A DNA stretch of 24,708 nucleotides from Oscillospiraceae bacterium (GCA_017537045.1 JAFYLN010000160.1:1-24708); one strand, 5' to 3'; shown: positions 8,292 to 16,080, counted from the first letter of the stretch. Numbers and translations: made by a program. The notes: generated from the sequence alone by a model not told the origin.

Positions 8292-8987
8292 ATGTCATTC
8301 TGGGAAGTAACCTTATTTCTGCTTGACGGCTTCTGGATTTCTCTGCTAATCTTTGCGGTGACGCTGCTTTGCGGCGCACCGCTTGGTTTGCCTATTGCGT
8401 TTTGCTCCATGAGCCGGGTGAAGCCTGTCAAAGCCATTTCAAAGGTGGTGGTCTGGATCGTTCGCGGCGTTCCGCTGATGCTGCAGATCTTTATCATCTA
8501 CTATGTGCCGGGTCTGCTGTTTGATAAACCCATTTTCAGCCAGATGGACCGGTTTTTCTTCACGAATTACGGCATTCAGGACGCAGGACGCATCATTGCC
8601 GTGCTGATCGCTTTCAGTCTGAACTACGCCTGCTATTTTTCCGAGATCTACCGCGGCGGCATTGAAAGCATCCCGCAGGGTCAGTATGAGGCAGGCTATG
8701 TTCTGGGTCTGACCAAAAAGCAGATTTTCCGCAATATCATCCTCAAGCAGGTTATCAAGCACATTGTCCCTCCCATGTCCAATGAGATCATCACCCTGAT
8801 CAAGGACACCGCTCTTGCCAACTGCATCATCGTCTGCGAGATCATCAAGCAGGCAAAGGAACTGGCTGCCACCAAGGCACTGGTCTGGCCGCTGTTCTAT
8901 ACAGGCGCATTTTATCTGCTCTTTGTTGGTTTCCTGACCATTGTGCTGGGTCGGGTAGAAAAGAAACTCAGTTATTTCAGGAGTTGA
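8292..8987 (+). CDS. Amino-acid ABC transporter permease
   Basis: 231 residues, HisM/GlnP-type polar amino-acid permease. It has several hydrophobic spans, the first at about residues 10-33 and the last at about 200-220. The cytoplasmic EAA loop that contacts the ATPase is visible as [20 protein letters not shown] at about residues 136-155. The periplasmic-side [14 protein letters not shown] segment is typical of the family. GGAG precedes the ATG. The gap to the binding protein is 38 bases and to the ATPase 4 bases. One permease gene implies a homodimeric channel. Confidence 0.94.
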   Translation: MSFWEVTLFLLDGFWISLLIFAVTLLCGAPLGLPIAFCSMSRVKPVKAISKVVVWIVRGVPLMLQIFIIYYVPGLLFDKPIFSQMDRFFFTNYGIQDAGRIIAVLIAFSLNYACYFSEIYRGGIESIPQGQYEAGYVLGLTKKQIFRNIILKQVIKHIVPPMSNEIITLIKDTALANCIIVCEIIKQAKELAATKALVWPLFYTGAFYLLFVGFLTIVLGRVEKKLSYFRS

Positions 8988-8991
8988 GCTT

Positions 8992-9732
8992 ATGGCTGTA
9001 CTGGAAGTAAAAAACTTAAAAAAGAACTTCGGCAGCACGGATGTGCTGAAAGATGTCAGCTTTTCTCTGGAAAAGGGGCAGGTTCTGACCATCATCGGCT
9101 CCTCCGGCAGCGGCAAGACCACTCTGCTGCGGTGCCTGAATTTCCTTGAAACGCCGGATGAGGGAGACATCCTTGTTAACGGCAAGGTGCTGACCACTGG
9201 AAATGACGATGAAATCCGCCGGAACCGGCTGCATTTCGGTCTTGTTTTCCAGAATTTTAATCTGTTTCCCCAGTATACCGCTCTGGAGAATATTACACTC
9301 GCCCCTACGCTGCTTAAGAAAGGTACTACGGATCAGATTAAGGAGCAGGGTCTTGACCTGCTGGAGCGGGTCGGCCTTTCTCAAAAAGCAGGTTCCTATC
9401 CCCACCAGCTTTCCGGTGGCCAGCAGCAGCGCGTGGCCATTGCCCGGGCGCTGGCGCTGAATCCGGAGGTTCTGTGCTTTGACGAGCCTACCTCCGCTCT
9501 GGATCCGGAGCTGACCGGCGAGGTTCTGCGGGTCATCCGCAGCCTGAAAGATCGGGGTAATACCATGATCGTGGTCACCCACGAAATGGAGTTTGCAAAA
9601 TCCGTATCGGATGTGGTAATATATATGGCGGACGGTGTGATTGAAGAAATGGGCACCCCGGAAGAAGTTTTTGATACCCCCCGCAGTGAAAAACTCCGTG
9701 CATTTCTGCACGGAGCACAGGAAAAGTTTTAG
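8992..9732 (+). CDS. Amino-acid ABC transporter ATPase
   Basis: 246 residues, GlnQ/HisP-type. Walker A is [11 protein letters not shown] (about 36-46), the Q-loop lies in [12 protein letters not shown], the ABC signature is [15 protein letters not shown], Walker B is [14 protein letters not shown] and the switch histidine is in VTHEM. All ATP-hydrolysis motifs are intact. AGGAG precedes the start, only 4 bases after the permease stop. It energises uptake through the 8292-8987 permease. Confidence 0.96.
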   Translation: MAVLEVKNLKKNFGSTDVLKDVSFSLEKGQVLTIIGSSGSGKTTLLRCLNFLETPDEGDILVNGKVLTTGNDDEIRRNRLHFGLVFQNFNLFPQYTALENITLAPTLLKKGTTDQIKEQGLDLLERVGLSQKAGSYPHQLSGGQQQRVAIARALALNPEVLCFDEPTSALDPELTGEVLRVIRSLKDRGNTMIVVTHEMEFAKSVSDVVIYMADGVIEEMGTPEEVFDTPRSEKLRAFLHGAQEKF

Positions 9733-9744
9733 GAGGAACGATTT

Positions 9745-10023
9745 ATGACACAGCCCGCCCAGCAGGAACATATTCAGCAGCTTTTCGAAATCATCACAAA
9801 AATAGACAATATTGACGATTGCCGGGCGCTGTTTGACGATCTTTGCACCGTGAAGGAAGTGGAAAACATGGCCGAGCGGTGCTTTGCAGCCAAGCTTCTA
9901 CTGGAAGGAAACACCTACAATCAGGTCATGGCGCAGGCAGACATCTCCTCTGCGACCTTGAGCCGCGTTTCCCGCTGCGTGCAGTACGGCAAAGGCTACT
10001 CCAAACTTTTAAAAAAGGAATAA
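9745..10023 (+). CDS. YerC/YecD family TrpR-like regulator
   Basis: 92 residues, matching the small YerC/TrpR-related family of Firmicutes. The helix-turn-helix is visible at about residues 45-75: MAERCFAAKLLLEGNTYNQV followed by ISSATLSRVSRCVQYG. Family members resemble the tryptophan repressor, but their ligands are generally unknown. AGGAGG lies before the ATG, 12 bases after the ATPase gene, so it is cotranscribed with the importer. Regulation of the importer, or of amino-acid metabolism, by this protein is an inference from position only. Confidence 0.88.
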   Translation: MTQPAQQEHIQQLFEIITKIDNIDDCRALFDDLCTVKEVENMAERCFAAKLLLEGNTYNQVMAQADISSATLSRVSRCVQYGKGYSKLLKKE

Positions 10024-10031
10024 GTATCTCC

Positions 10032-10055
10032 CCCGCCGGTTTTCCGGCGGGTTTT
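10032..10055 (+). terminator. Intrinsic terminator of the ABC-yerC operon
   Basis: CCCGCCGG, loop TTTT, CCGGCGGG, then TTTT. It ends 4 bases before the -35 box of the thrS leader. Confidence 0.85.
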
Positions 10056-10058
10056 CAC

Positions 10059-10087
10059 TTGACAAGCGAAAAATTGTGTGCTAAATT
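10059..10087 (+). promoter_or_regulatory. Promoter of the thrS T-box transcript
   Basis: A perfect -35 box TTGACA (10059-10064), a 17-base spacer and TAAATT (10082-10087). Confidence 0.85.
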
Positions 10088-10093
10088 CTATTT

Positions 10094-10340
10094 TAGTAAA
10101 AGCTGTGACGAAGACATGCGTCCGGGAGAAGATGCCCAGAGAGAAACCCATTTGGTGAGAGGGTTTTGCAATACTGCCCCGCACGATACCGCTTCCGAGC
10201 CGCCGGGAAGAAATGCCCGGACGGGTGCGCCCGTTAAAGCGTCAATGAGTGGTGCCGCTTCGCGGTGCAACCAGGGTGGAACCGTGGAATACTTTGTATC
10301 CCACCCCTGATCTTTCGTCAGGGAGTGGGTATTTTTATTT
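10094..10340 (+). promoter_or_regulatory. T-box riboswitch (threonine) upstream of thrS
   Basis: The conserved T-box AGGGTGGAACCGTGG is at 10273-10287. A Stem I can be drawn with its base pairing AAGC (10100-10103) with GCTT (10191-10194). The GGTG-containing apical loop lies between ACCC and GGGT near 10147-10163. A threonine codon ACC at 10188-10190 falls in the 3' side of the specifier loop. GTGG (10284-10287) and CCAC (10301-10304), with AGGG and CCCT, form the antiterminator. The competing terminator is CCCACCCCTGA ... TCAGGGAGTGGG (about 10300-10329) followed by a T-rich tail. Uncharged tRNA-Thr should favour readthrough into thrS. The specifier position is my inference from hand folding. 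Confidence 0.92.
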
Positions 10341-10538
10341 TTGTCACCTCTGAAAACATCTTTCCGGCGGATCAGCGGTTCTTTTGTCCCGAATCTTCCT
10401 TTTGAACCCCTTGAAATACACAAAGTATTCCTTCGGGTTTCAAAATTTGATTTGTGCCAAAACTCCTCGCTGACCGCGCGAAAATCTGTTTTTGCGAGGT
10501 GCCTGACTCTCTCCCCTACACAAAAGGAGGAAATTAAA
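10341..10538 (+). promoter_or_regulatory. Distal thrS leader with extra hairpins
   Basis: About 200 bases lie between the T-box terminator and the thrS ribosome site. They are open in the thrS frame but lack a ribosome site at 10341 and are not part of the protein. They hold an imperfect hairpin TTTGAACCC ... GGGTTTCAAA (10401-10445), whose loop contains ACAAAG, and a second hairpin CCTCGC ... GCGAGG (10466-10499). ACAAAGTATTCC (10420-10431) is perfectly complementary to GGAATACTTTGT (10286-10297) in the T-box antiterminator loop. Confidence 0.5.
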
Positions 10539-12299
10539 ATGGAAAACGAAAACCTGTACACCTTTGAAAATCCCGAGTACCGCAAAACCTACTGGCACAC
10601 CTGCTCCCACATCATGGCTCAGGCCGTCAAGCGTCTGTGGCCCGAAGTGCAGTTGGCCATCGGCCCTGCCATCGACGAGGGCTGGTACTACGACTTTGAT
10701 GCCCCCTTCACCATCGGCCCCGAGCATCTGGAAAAGATCGAAGCCGAGATGAAGAAGATCTGCAAGGCCAGAATCAAACTGGAGCGCAGCGAAAAGCCCC
10801 GTGCCGAAGCCATCGCCTACATGGAAGAAAAGAACGAGCCCTACAAGGTGGAGCTGATCAATGATCTGCCCGAAGATGCCGTCATTTCTTTCTATACCCA
10901 GGGCGAATTTACCGACCTGTGCGCCGGCCCCCATCTGGATCATACTGGCCGGGTGAAGCACAACGGCTTCAAGCTGACCTCTTCCTGTGGCGCTTACTGG
11001 CGCGGTGACAGCAACCGTAAGATGCTGCAGCGTATCTACGGCATCGGCTTCCCCAGCAAGGACGAACTGGATGCTTACCTGACCCGCATTGAAGAGGCCA
11101 AGAAGCGCGACCACCGCAAGCTGGGCAAGGAGCTTGGACTGTATATGCTGCGCGACGAAGGTCCCGGCTTCCCCTTCTTCCTGCCCAAGGGCATGGTGCT
11201 GCGCAACACCCTGATTGACTACTGGCGTCAGGTGCACAAGAAGTACGGCTATGTGGAATGCTCCACCCCCATGATGATGAACCGCTCCCTGTGGGAGAAG
11301 TCCGGCCACTGGGGTCACTACAAGAACAACATGTACACCACCGTCATCGACGATGTGGACTTTGCCATCAAGCCCATGAACTGCCCCGGCGGTATGCTGG
11401 TCTACCAGTCCGAGCCCCACTCCTACCGCGACCTGCCCCTGCGTGTGGGCGAACTGGGTCTGGTTCACCGCCATGAGCTGTCCGGTGCCCTCCATGGCCT
11501 GTTCCGCGTCCGCTGCTTCACGCAGGACGATGCTCACATTTTCATGACCTGGGATCAGATGAAGGACGAGATCAAGAACGTAGTCAAGCTGTTTGATGAA
11601 GTGTATTCCGTCTTTGGCCTGAGCTATCAGATTGAAGTGTCCACCATGCCCGAGGATCATATGGGCGACGAAAAGGACTGGGATTTCGCCACTGAGACCC
11701 TGAAAGCAGCCGTGGAGGAAATGGGAAAATCTTACGTCATCAACGAGGGTGACGGCGCGTTCTACGGCCCCAAGCTGGACTTCCATCTGGCAGACAGCCT
11801 TGGCCGCACCTGGCAGTGCGGCACCATCCAGTTGGATATGCAGCTGCCTGAGCGTTTCGAACTGGAATATGTGGGCGCCGACGGCGAGAAGCACCGCCCC
11901 GTTATGATCCACCGCGTGGTTCTGGGTTCCATTGAACGCTTTATCGGCGTTATCACGGAGCATTTCGCCGGTGCCTTCCCCCTGTGGCTGACCCCTGTGC
12001 AGATCAAGGTTCTGCCCGTTACTGACCGGGCTCATGAGTATGCCAAGGAGTTGAATGAGAAGCTGAATGATGCAGGCCTGCGCAGTGAAGTGGACTGCCG
12101 CAGCGAGAAGCTGGGCTACAAGATCCGCGAAGCACAGCTGCAGAAGATTCCCTATATGCTGGTTGTTGGTGACCGCGACATCGAGAACGGTACTGTTTCC
12201 GTCCGTACCCGCAAGGGTGACGATCTGGGCGCTATGACCCCCGATGCCTTCATTGCCAAGTGTTTGATGGAGATCGCCACCAAGAGCAAGGAAGTCTAA
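10539..12299 (+). CDS. thrS: Threonyl-tRNA synthetase, TGS-less form
   Basis: 586 residues. It charges tRNA-Thr with threonine. Relative to the E. coli enzyme the N-terminal TGS domain is missing, and the protein opens directly in the editing domain. Editing-site residues are present: H20 and H24 (HTCSH), C128 and H132 (CAGPH). The class II catalytic core has the zinc ligands C282 (MNCPGG), H333 (DDAHIF) and H458 (MIHRVVLGSIERF). The C-terminal anticodon-binding domain starts near residue 485 (TPVQIKVLPV). Start chosen at 10539 because AAAGGAGG sits 8 bases upstream; the in-frame ATG at 10341 has no ribosome site and lies right behind the T-box terminator. Expression is controlled by the T-box. 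Confidence 0.96.
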   Translation: MENENLYTFENPEYRKTYWHTCSHIMAQAVKRLWPEVQLAIGPAIDEGWYYDFDAPFTIGPEHLEKIEAEMKKICKARIKLERSEKPRAEAIAYMEEKNEPYKVELINDLPEDAVISFYTQGEFTDLCAGPHLDHTGRVKHNGFKLTSSCGAYWRGDSNRKMLQRIYGIGFPSKDELDAYLTRIEEAKKRDHRKLGKELGLYMLRDEGPGFPFFLPKGMVLRNTLIDYWRQVHKKYGYVECSTPMMMNRSLWEKSGHWGHYKNNMYTTVIDDVDFAIKPMNCPGGMLVYQSEPHSYRDLPLRVGELGLVHRHELSGALHGLFRVRCFTQDDAHIFMTWDQMKDEIKNVVKLFDEVYSVFGLSYQIEVSTMPEDHMGDEKDWDFATETLKAAVEEMGKSYVINEGDGAFYGPKLDFHLADSLGRTWQCGTIQLDMQLPERFELEYVGADGEKHRPVMIHRVVLGSIERFIGVITEHFAGAFPLWLTPVQIKVLPVTDRAHEYAKELNEKLNDAGLRSEVDCRSEKLGYKIREAQLQKIPYMLVVGDRDIENGTVSVRTRKGDDLGAMTPDAFIAKCLMEIATKSKEV

Positions 12300-12315
12300 G
12301 TTGTTCTGAAACCAC

Positions 12316-12343
12316 AAGCCGCACCGTTGGTGCGGCTTGTTTT
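12316..12343 (+). terminator. Probable terminator after thrS
   Basis: AAGCCGCACC, loop GTT, GGTGCGGCTT, then GTTTT. The stem is strong but the T-run is short, so some readthrough into the next gene is possible. Confidence 0.7.
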
Positions 12344-12359
12344 CAAAGGAGGAAGCACT

Positions 12360-12890
12360 ATGTATCTGTGGGTCGGCTGTAAATTGCCCGAGGCTTTTGA
12401 ACGGGAGATTCGTGCCCATTGTCTGAAACTGAATCAGCAGTTGGGGCTGGATGCGGTCGCCTTCCAGCTTCCCCAGCACATTTCCCTGAAGATCAGCTTT
12501 CAGACAGACTGCCCAGAGGAGGTTCTTGCTGAGCTGGAAGCTTTTCTAATCGCCCAAAAGCCTTTTGCGGTGGACATTCAAAAGGCAGAGCAGTTGGGGA
12601 ACATTCTCTGGCTGACCGTTGGAGAAAATGAAGTATTGCATCGTCTGCATCAGGAACTGGATGCACGTTTAGAAAAACGTTTCGGCATCGGGCAGCATGA
12701 ATTTGACAAGCGCTTTCAATTCCACTCCACCTTATTTCTGGATGCAGATACAGAAAAGGTGGCGCAGATGTGCAGTGCACTGGAAGATTATCCTTTTGCA
12801 CGCAGTCTTCCGGTGGACACTTTTTTGCTGGGTATTTCCGAAACCGGGAAGCCCGGCACCTGCCATATCATTCGTCAAATCAAAATTTAA
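12360..12890 (+). CDS. 2H phosphoesterase-like protein (2'-5' RNA ligase superfamily)
   Basis: 176 residues. Two H-x-S/T-x motifs of the 2H phosphoesterase fold are visible, HISL at H40 and HSTL at H122, spaced as in the two-lobed family. Members act on 2'-5' or cyclic phosphodiester bonds in RNA or nucleotides. The substrate of this one is unknown. The ATG at 12360 is preceded by AAAGGAGG with 7 bases between; an upstream in-frame start at 12327 falls inside the terminator hairpin and is rejected. It follows thrS by 60 bases and may share some of its transcript. Confidence 0.8.
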   Translation: MYLWVGCKLPEAFEREIRAHCLKLNQQLGLDAVAFQLPQHISLKISFQTDCPEEVLAELEAFLIAQKPFAVDIQKAEQLGNILWLTVGENEVLHRLHQELDARLEKRFGIGQHEFDKRFQFHSTLFLDADTEKVAQMCSALEDYPFARSLPVDTFLLGISETGKPGTCHIIRQIKI

Positions 12891-12906
12891 GAATCTTTTA
12901 ATTTAC

Positions 12907-12937
12907 AAGCTGTCCATCCGGGGCGGCTTGCTTTTTT
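12907..12937 (+). terminator. Terminator after the 2H protein gene
   Basis: AAGCTGTCC pairs with GGGCGGCTT (two G-U pairs), followed by GC and TTTTTT. Its 3' arm overlaps the -35 box of the next promoter. Confidence 0.7.
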
Positions 12938-12956
12938 CTATCTGTACTGATATACT
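12928..12956 (+). promoter_or_regulatory. Promoter of the 12983-13606 lipoprotein gene
   Basis: TTGCTT (12928-12933), 17 bases, TATACT (12951-12956). The -35 hexamer is embedded in the preceding terminator. Confidence 0.65.
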
Positions 12957-12982
12957 AAAAGAAAAAAGGGAGGCATACTGCT

Positions 12983-13606
12983 GTGTACAAAATAAGATTT
13001 CTTTGTATTTTTCTGACCGTTCTTCTTTTGCTCACCGCCTGCACTTCAAATGCACCGGAACCATCCCTGTATGACCGCGGGCTGGAAGTGATTGCACTCA
13101 TGCACGATGCAATCAACAGCGATGCTTACCTGGATATGCTTTCTGCAAACGAAGACATGCGAACCATAATTGACGAAGCCGCTGCCGGGGACTACAATGC
13201 TCCTGCCGCCGCCTATTCCATTTCCTTCATGCCGGATGCCCTCAACGCCGTTGGCGATCTTTCCGCACTGCCGGAAACCCTGCTGGACACAGTCTCCCAC
13301 CGACTTATTTCCGCCGTGACCACACAGGTCAATGCCTTTGGAGGTGTGGAGATCCTGGCCGCTTCCACCATGTGCACGGTAGGAAAAACCTTTGTCTGCT
13401 CCGAGTTGAAGGAAGATATCATTTATCTTTACGTCTTCGAGAACGGCTGTCCCGTTGCTGTGACATTTACCGGTGGCGAGGATCAGACTGTTTGTGCTTC
13501 CGCTAATGTTATTTTCTACGAGGATTTCCCCACTTCCGACGCTCAGTCCATACAGGAATTCTTTGGTGACAAGGGTGTTACCGTAACAGACATCAGCAGA
13601 AAGTAA
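12983..13606 (+). CDS. Predicted lipoprotein, unknown function
   Basis: 207 residues starting at GTG, with GGGAGG 9 bases upstream. The signal peptide runs to the lipobox LLTAC, so C20 is the likely lipidated residue and the protein would sit on the outer membrane face. The mature part is acidic and alanine-rich and shows no motif I recognise. A weak resemblance to DUF-type secreted proteins cannot be supported by eye. It has its own promoter and terminator and appears monocistronic. Confidence 0.78.
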   Translation: MYKIRFLCIFLTVLLLLTACTSNAPEPSLYDRGLEVIALMHDAINSDAYLDMLSANEDMRTIIDEAAAGDYNAPAAAYSISFMPDALNAVGDLSALPETLLDTVSHRLISAVTTQVNAFGGVEILAASTMCTVGKTFVCSELKEDIIYLYVFENGCPVAVTFTGGEDQTVCASANVIFYEDFPTSDAQSIQEFFGDKGVTVTDISRK

Positions 13607-13631
13607 TTTTTACCTTTTCATTATGATTCAG

Positions 13632-13657
13632 GCCGCTCCTTGCAGAGCGGCTTGTTT
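13632..13657 (+). terminator. Terminator after the lipoprotein gene
   Basis: GCCGCTC, loop CTTGCA, GAGCGGC, then TTGTTTT. Confidence 0.75.
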
Positions 13658-13680
13658 TCTGATGCAGAATATGATAGAAT
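13652..13680 (+). promoter_or_regulatory. Promoter of the YdcF-M42 operon
   Basis: TTGTTT (13652-13657), 17 bases, TAGAAT (13675-13680). Transcription would start within a few bases of the left end of repeat D, placing the whole repeat in the 5' leader. Confidence 0.6.
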
Positions 13681-13684
13681 ACAG

Positions 13685-13857
13685 TCAAATTTCAGTTTGT
13701 CGTTCTCTTTCGATTGTGCGTGTAGGGGCGGCTATCAGCCGCCCGCTGTTACGAATTTGCATTGGTTTTCGGCGAAATCGTAACATTGTACTGCCGGGCG
13801 GCGGGTCGCCGCCCCTACGTTATCCACGTTACATTGGGCGATAAACATCAATTTGAA
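13685..13857. repeat. Mosaic intergenic repeat, copy D
   Basis: The ends are TCAAATTTCAGTTTGTC (13685-13701) and GATAAACATCAATTTGAA (13840-13857), an inverted pair. It holds two palindromes, GGGGCGGCT-atc-AGCCGCCC (13724-13743) and GGGCGGCGggtCGCCGCCC. Segment 13721-13789 matches the reverse complement of copy C 7153-7229, and 13796-13857 matches the reverse complement of copy B's left half. The right end lies 22 bases before the GTG of the next gene. Confidence 0.8.
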
Positions 13858-13879
13858 TCTCTTAGAGAGGAGGTGCCTT

Positions 13880-14836
13880 GTGGCAAGCACCAAGAATACA
13901 TCGAAAAAAAGCAGCCCAAAAGCTGCAAAGAAATCCGCTCCGAAAAAGACTGCGTCTAAAAGGGCGGCAAAAACAGCCGCGTTGAAAAATCCACCTGTAC
14001 AGGAGCGGAATTCCATCTTCCGCAGGAAAACCATTGCGGAGCGCACCGTTGCTTTCAAGACCCGCAACTGGGCTGCCGTAGCGGGCTGGGCCGGCATCAT
14101 TCTATTTTCGCTTCTGGCGCTGTTTCTGAACTTCTTCATGGTCGGTTACAGCTTTTCCGTCCTTGTATGCCTGTGCGTCATCGGCATTATTCTGGTCTAC
14201 AAAGGGCTGCGTCTGCTGGGCAGCAAATATCCCCATGATGCAAGAATCTTAAAGCGCATCTTTACGGTGGTTCTGTGCATTGGATTGCTGGTTGTGGGTG
14301 TGACGGAGTGCATCATCATTGATGCCAGCTTCGGTGACCCCAAGGAGCACTGCGATTATATGGTGGTGCTGGGTGCCGGTGTCCACGGAGACCAGCCGTC
14401 CCTGTCCCTGCGCAACCGCATTGATGCTGCTTACGACTATCTGACTACCCATCCGGATGTGATCGCGGTTCTGTCCGGCGGACAGGGCGAGGGCGAGAAT
14501 CTGACAGAGGCACAGTGCATGTTTGACCATCTGACCGCTATGGGTATCGCTGAAGACCGCCTGATCCTGGAGGATCAAGCCACTTCCACATGGGAAAATC
14601 TCCAGTTTTCCCTTGACCTGATCGAAGAAACAGCCGGCCAGCGGCCGGAAAAGCTGGGCGTGCTGTCCAGCGAATACCATCTGTTCCGCGCCAGCCTCTT
14701 TGCGGATGCCTGCGGCGTGGAATTTGTGGGCGTTCCCGCCAAGACCACGAAGCTCTCCCTGCGCATCAACTATTTTCTGCGGGAGGTCGCCGGTGTCTGG
14801 CACTATCTTTTACTGGGAGGACAATATCATGATTGA
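13880..14836 (+). CDS. YdcF-like (DUF218) membrane protein with basic N-terminal tail
   Basis: 318 residues. The first 35 or so residues are an unusual Lys/Ala/Ser-rich tail (KKSAPKKTASKRAAKT), followed by hydrophobic segments at about 68-90, 93-112 and 125-150. The C-terminal half is a DUF218/YdcF domain, beginning DYMVVLGAGVHGD with LSLRNRIDAAYDYL, VLSGGQGEGENLTEA and STWENLQFS. YdcF-family proteins are linked to envelope processes and one member binds S-adenosylmethionine; the role here is unknown. The GTG at 13880 is chosen because GAGAGGAGG lies 8 bases upstream; an in-frame ATG at 13853 is inside repeat D. It overlaps the M42 gene by 8 bases. Confidence 0.83.
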   Translation: MASTKNTSKKSSPKAAKKSAPKKTASKRAAKTAALKNPPVQERNSIFRRKTIAERTVAFKTRNWAAVAGWAGIILFSLLALFLNFFMVGYSFSVLVCLCVIGIILVYKGLRLLGSKYPHDARILKRIFTVVLCIGLLVVGVTECIIIDASFGDPKEHCDYMVVLGAGVHGDQPSLSLRNRIDAAYDYLTTHPDVIAVLSGGQGEGENLTEAQCMFDHLTAMGIAEDRLILEDQATSTWENLQFSLDLIEETAGQRPEKLGVLSSEYHLFRASLFADACGVEFVGVPAKTTKLSLRINYFLREVAGVWHYLLLGGQYHD

Positions 14837-15869
14837 GAAACTGTATGCCGATTTTGCATGGGAGCAGACTGCTGCACTGCTGGCCATCGATTCCCCCACT
14901 GGTTACACCAAACAGGCCGCTCTTTGGGTGCGGGATGCTTTTGCCGCACTGGGCTTTGATGCCGCCATCACCGTCAAAGGCGGTGTTCTGGTGGATTTTG
15001 GCGGCTGTGATACAGAGGATGCCCTGCTGCTGGAAGCCCACGCCGATACACTGGGCTGCATGGTTGCCGAGATCAAAGGCAGCGGCCGCCTGCGCCTGAC
15101 TGCGCTGGGCGGCATGAATCCCAACAATGCCGAAGCAGAAAATGTGCGTGTCTACACCCGCAGTGGCAGCGTGATCGAGGGCACCTGCCAGCTTTGTAAT
15201 GCTTCCGTCCATGTCAATACCGCTTACAGCGACACCAAACGCGACTGGGACACCATGGAGGTCGTTCTGGATGAAGCTGTCGTTTCTGCTGCTGACAGCC
15301 GCAAGCTGGGCATTGAGGTAGGCGACATTGTCTGTTTCGATCCCCGTATCAGAAGAACCGCTTCCGGCTATTTGAAGAGCCGCTTTCTGGATGACAAGCT
15401 GAGCGTCGGCATTCTGCTTTCGTTTGCAAAATATCTGGCGGATAATCAGATCACGCCTGCGCGCAAGGTCTATGCCCACATCACCGTCTACGAGGAAGTA
15501 GGTCACGGCGGCAGCGCCTCCGTGCCTGCCGGGGTCACAGAAGCAATTTCCGTGGATATGGGCTGCGTCGGTACCGGTCTGCAGTGCACCGAACGGCAGG
15601 TTTCTATCTGCGCCAAGGATTCCGGTGGTCCCTACAGCTATGAGGTCGTGGGAAAGCTGATTGATGCAGCGAAGAAGACCGGCGCGGATTATGCGGTGGA
15701 TATTTATCCCCGCTACGGTTCCGACGTAGAAGCCACCTTGCGCAGCGGTGTGGATATCCGCCATGGCCTTATTGGCGCAGGTGTCTACGCCAGCCATGGC
15801 TATGAGCGCAGCCACATTGACGGCGTGTACAGCACCCTGAAAGTCCTCTGCGGCTATCTGGACGTATAA
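14829..15869 (+). CDS. M42 family metallopeptidase
   Basis: 346 residues, the usual size of the M42 glutamyl aminopeptidase/'cellulase M' family, which form dodecameric cytosolic aminopeptidases with two metals. Ligands and catalytic residues are present: H71 (EAHADTLG), D188 (RFLDDK), E222/E223 (YEEVGHGG), D243 (SVDMGCVG) and H323 (ASHGYERSH). GGGAGG precedes the ATG, which lies inside the last codons of the YdcF-like gene, so translation is probably coupled. In-frame codons back to 14700 belong to the overlap and are not used. A strong terminator follows. Confidence 0.92.
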   Translation: MIEKLYADFAWEQTAALLAIDSPTGYTKQAALWVRDAFAALGFDAAITVKGGVLVDFGGCDTEDALLLEAHADTLGCMVAEIKGSGRLRLTALGGMNPNNAEAENVRVYTRSGSVIEGTCQLCNASVHVNTAYSDTKRDWDTMEVVLDEAVVSAADSRKLGIEVGDIVCFDPRIRRTASGYLKSRFLDDKLSVGILLSFAKYLADNQITPARKVYAHITVYEEVGHGGSASVPAGVTEAISVDMGCVGTGLQCTERQVSICAKDSGGPYSYEVVGKLIDAAKKTGADYAVDIYPRYGSDVEATLRSGVDIRHGLIGAGVYASHGYERSHIDGVYSTLKVLCGYLDV

Positions 15870-15877
15870 ATTTTCAT

Positions 15878-15911
15878 GGCGGGATTCACTCCGAATCCCG
15901 CCGCGTTTTTG
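15878..15911 (+). terminator. Terminator of the YdcF-M42 operon
   Basis: GGCGGGATT, a 7-nt loop, AATCCCGCC, then GCG and TTTTT. Confidence 0.85.
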
Positions 15912-16080
15912 TTTTCAATTTCAGTTTGGCGTTCTGTTCTGATCGGCCAAAGGCCGATGCAATGCTACCCATTGCGGGGAGCGAAGCGACGTGGCAATCC
16001 GCATCCCCCTGCATCCGTCAGGATGCTGTCGCCCCAGAGGGGCGACAATATAAAATCCCAACTGAACGGCAAACATCAAC
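15912..16080. repeat. Mosaic intergenic repeat, copy E (degenerate right end)
   Basis: The left end TTTTCAATTTCAGTTTGGC starts directly at the end of the terminator T-run. The right end GGCAAACATCAACTT is a decayed version of copy D's and abuts the stop codon of the minus-strand glycoside hydrolase. Segment 15971-16047 is the reverse complement of copy C 7059-7133 with few changes and includes the palindrome around TGTCGCCCCAGAGGGGCGA. A further palindrome, ATCGGCC-aaa-GGCCGAT, lies near 15940-15958. Confidence 0.75.

Noticed and set aside
10341..10538. A 66-codon N-terminal extension of threonyl-tRNA synthetase.
   Set aside because: It starts right behind the T-box terminator without a ribosome site. 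AAAGGAGG sits before the ATG at 10539, where homology to ThrRS begins; the extension does not look like a TGS domain.
10440..12479. A 679-codon open frame antisense to thrS, and other long antisense frames (e.g. 5398-7113, 1574-2713, 2617-3786, all minus).
   Set aside because: They lie opposite genes with clear family motifs, have no ribosome sites, and show the low-complexity composition expected from biased codons read on the other strand.
1..16080. CRISPR array as an explanation of the recurrent palindromic words.
   Set aside because: The repeats are kilobases apart, differ in length and orientation, and have no regular spacers or cas genes.
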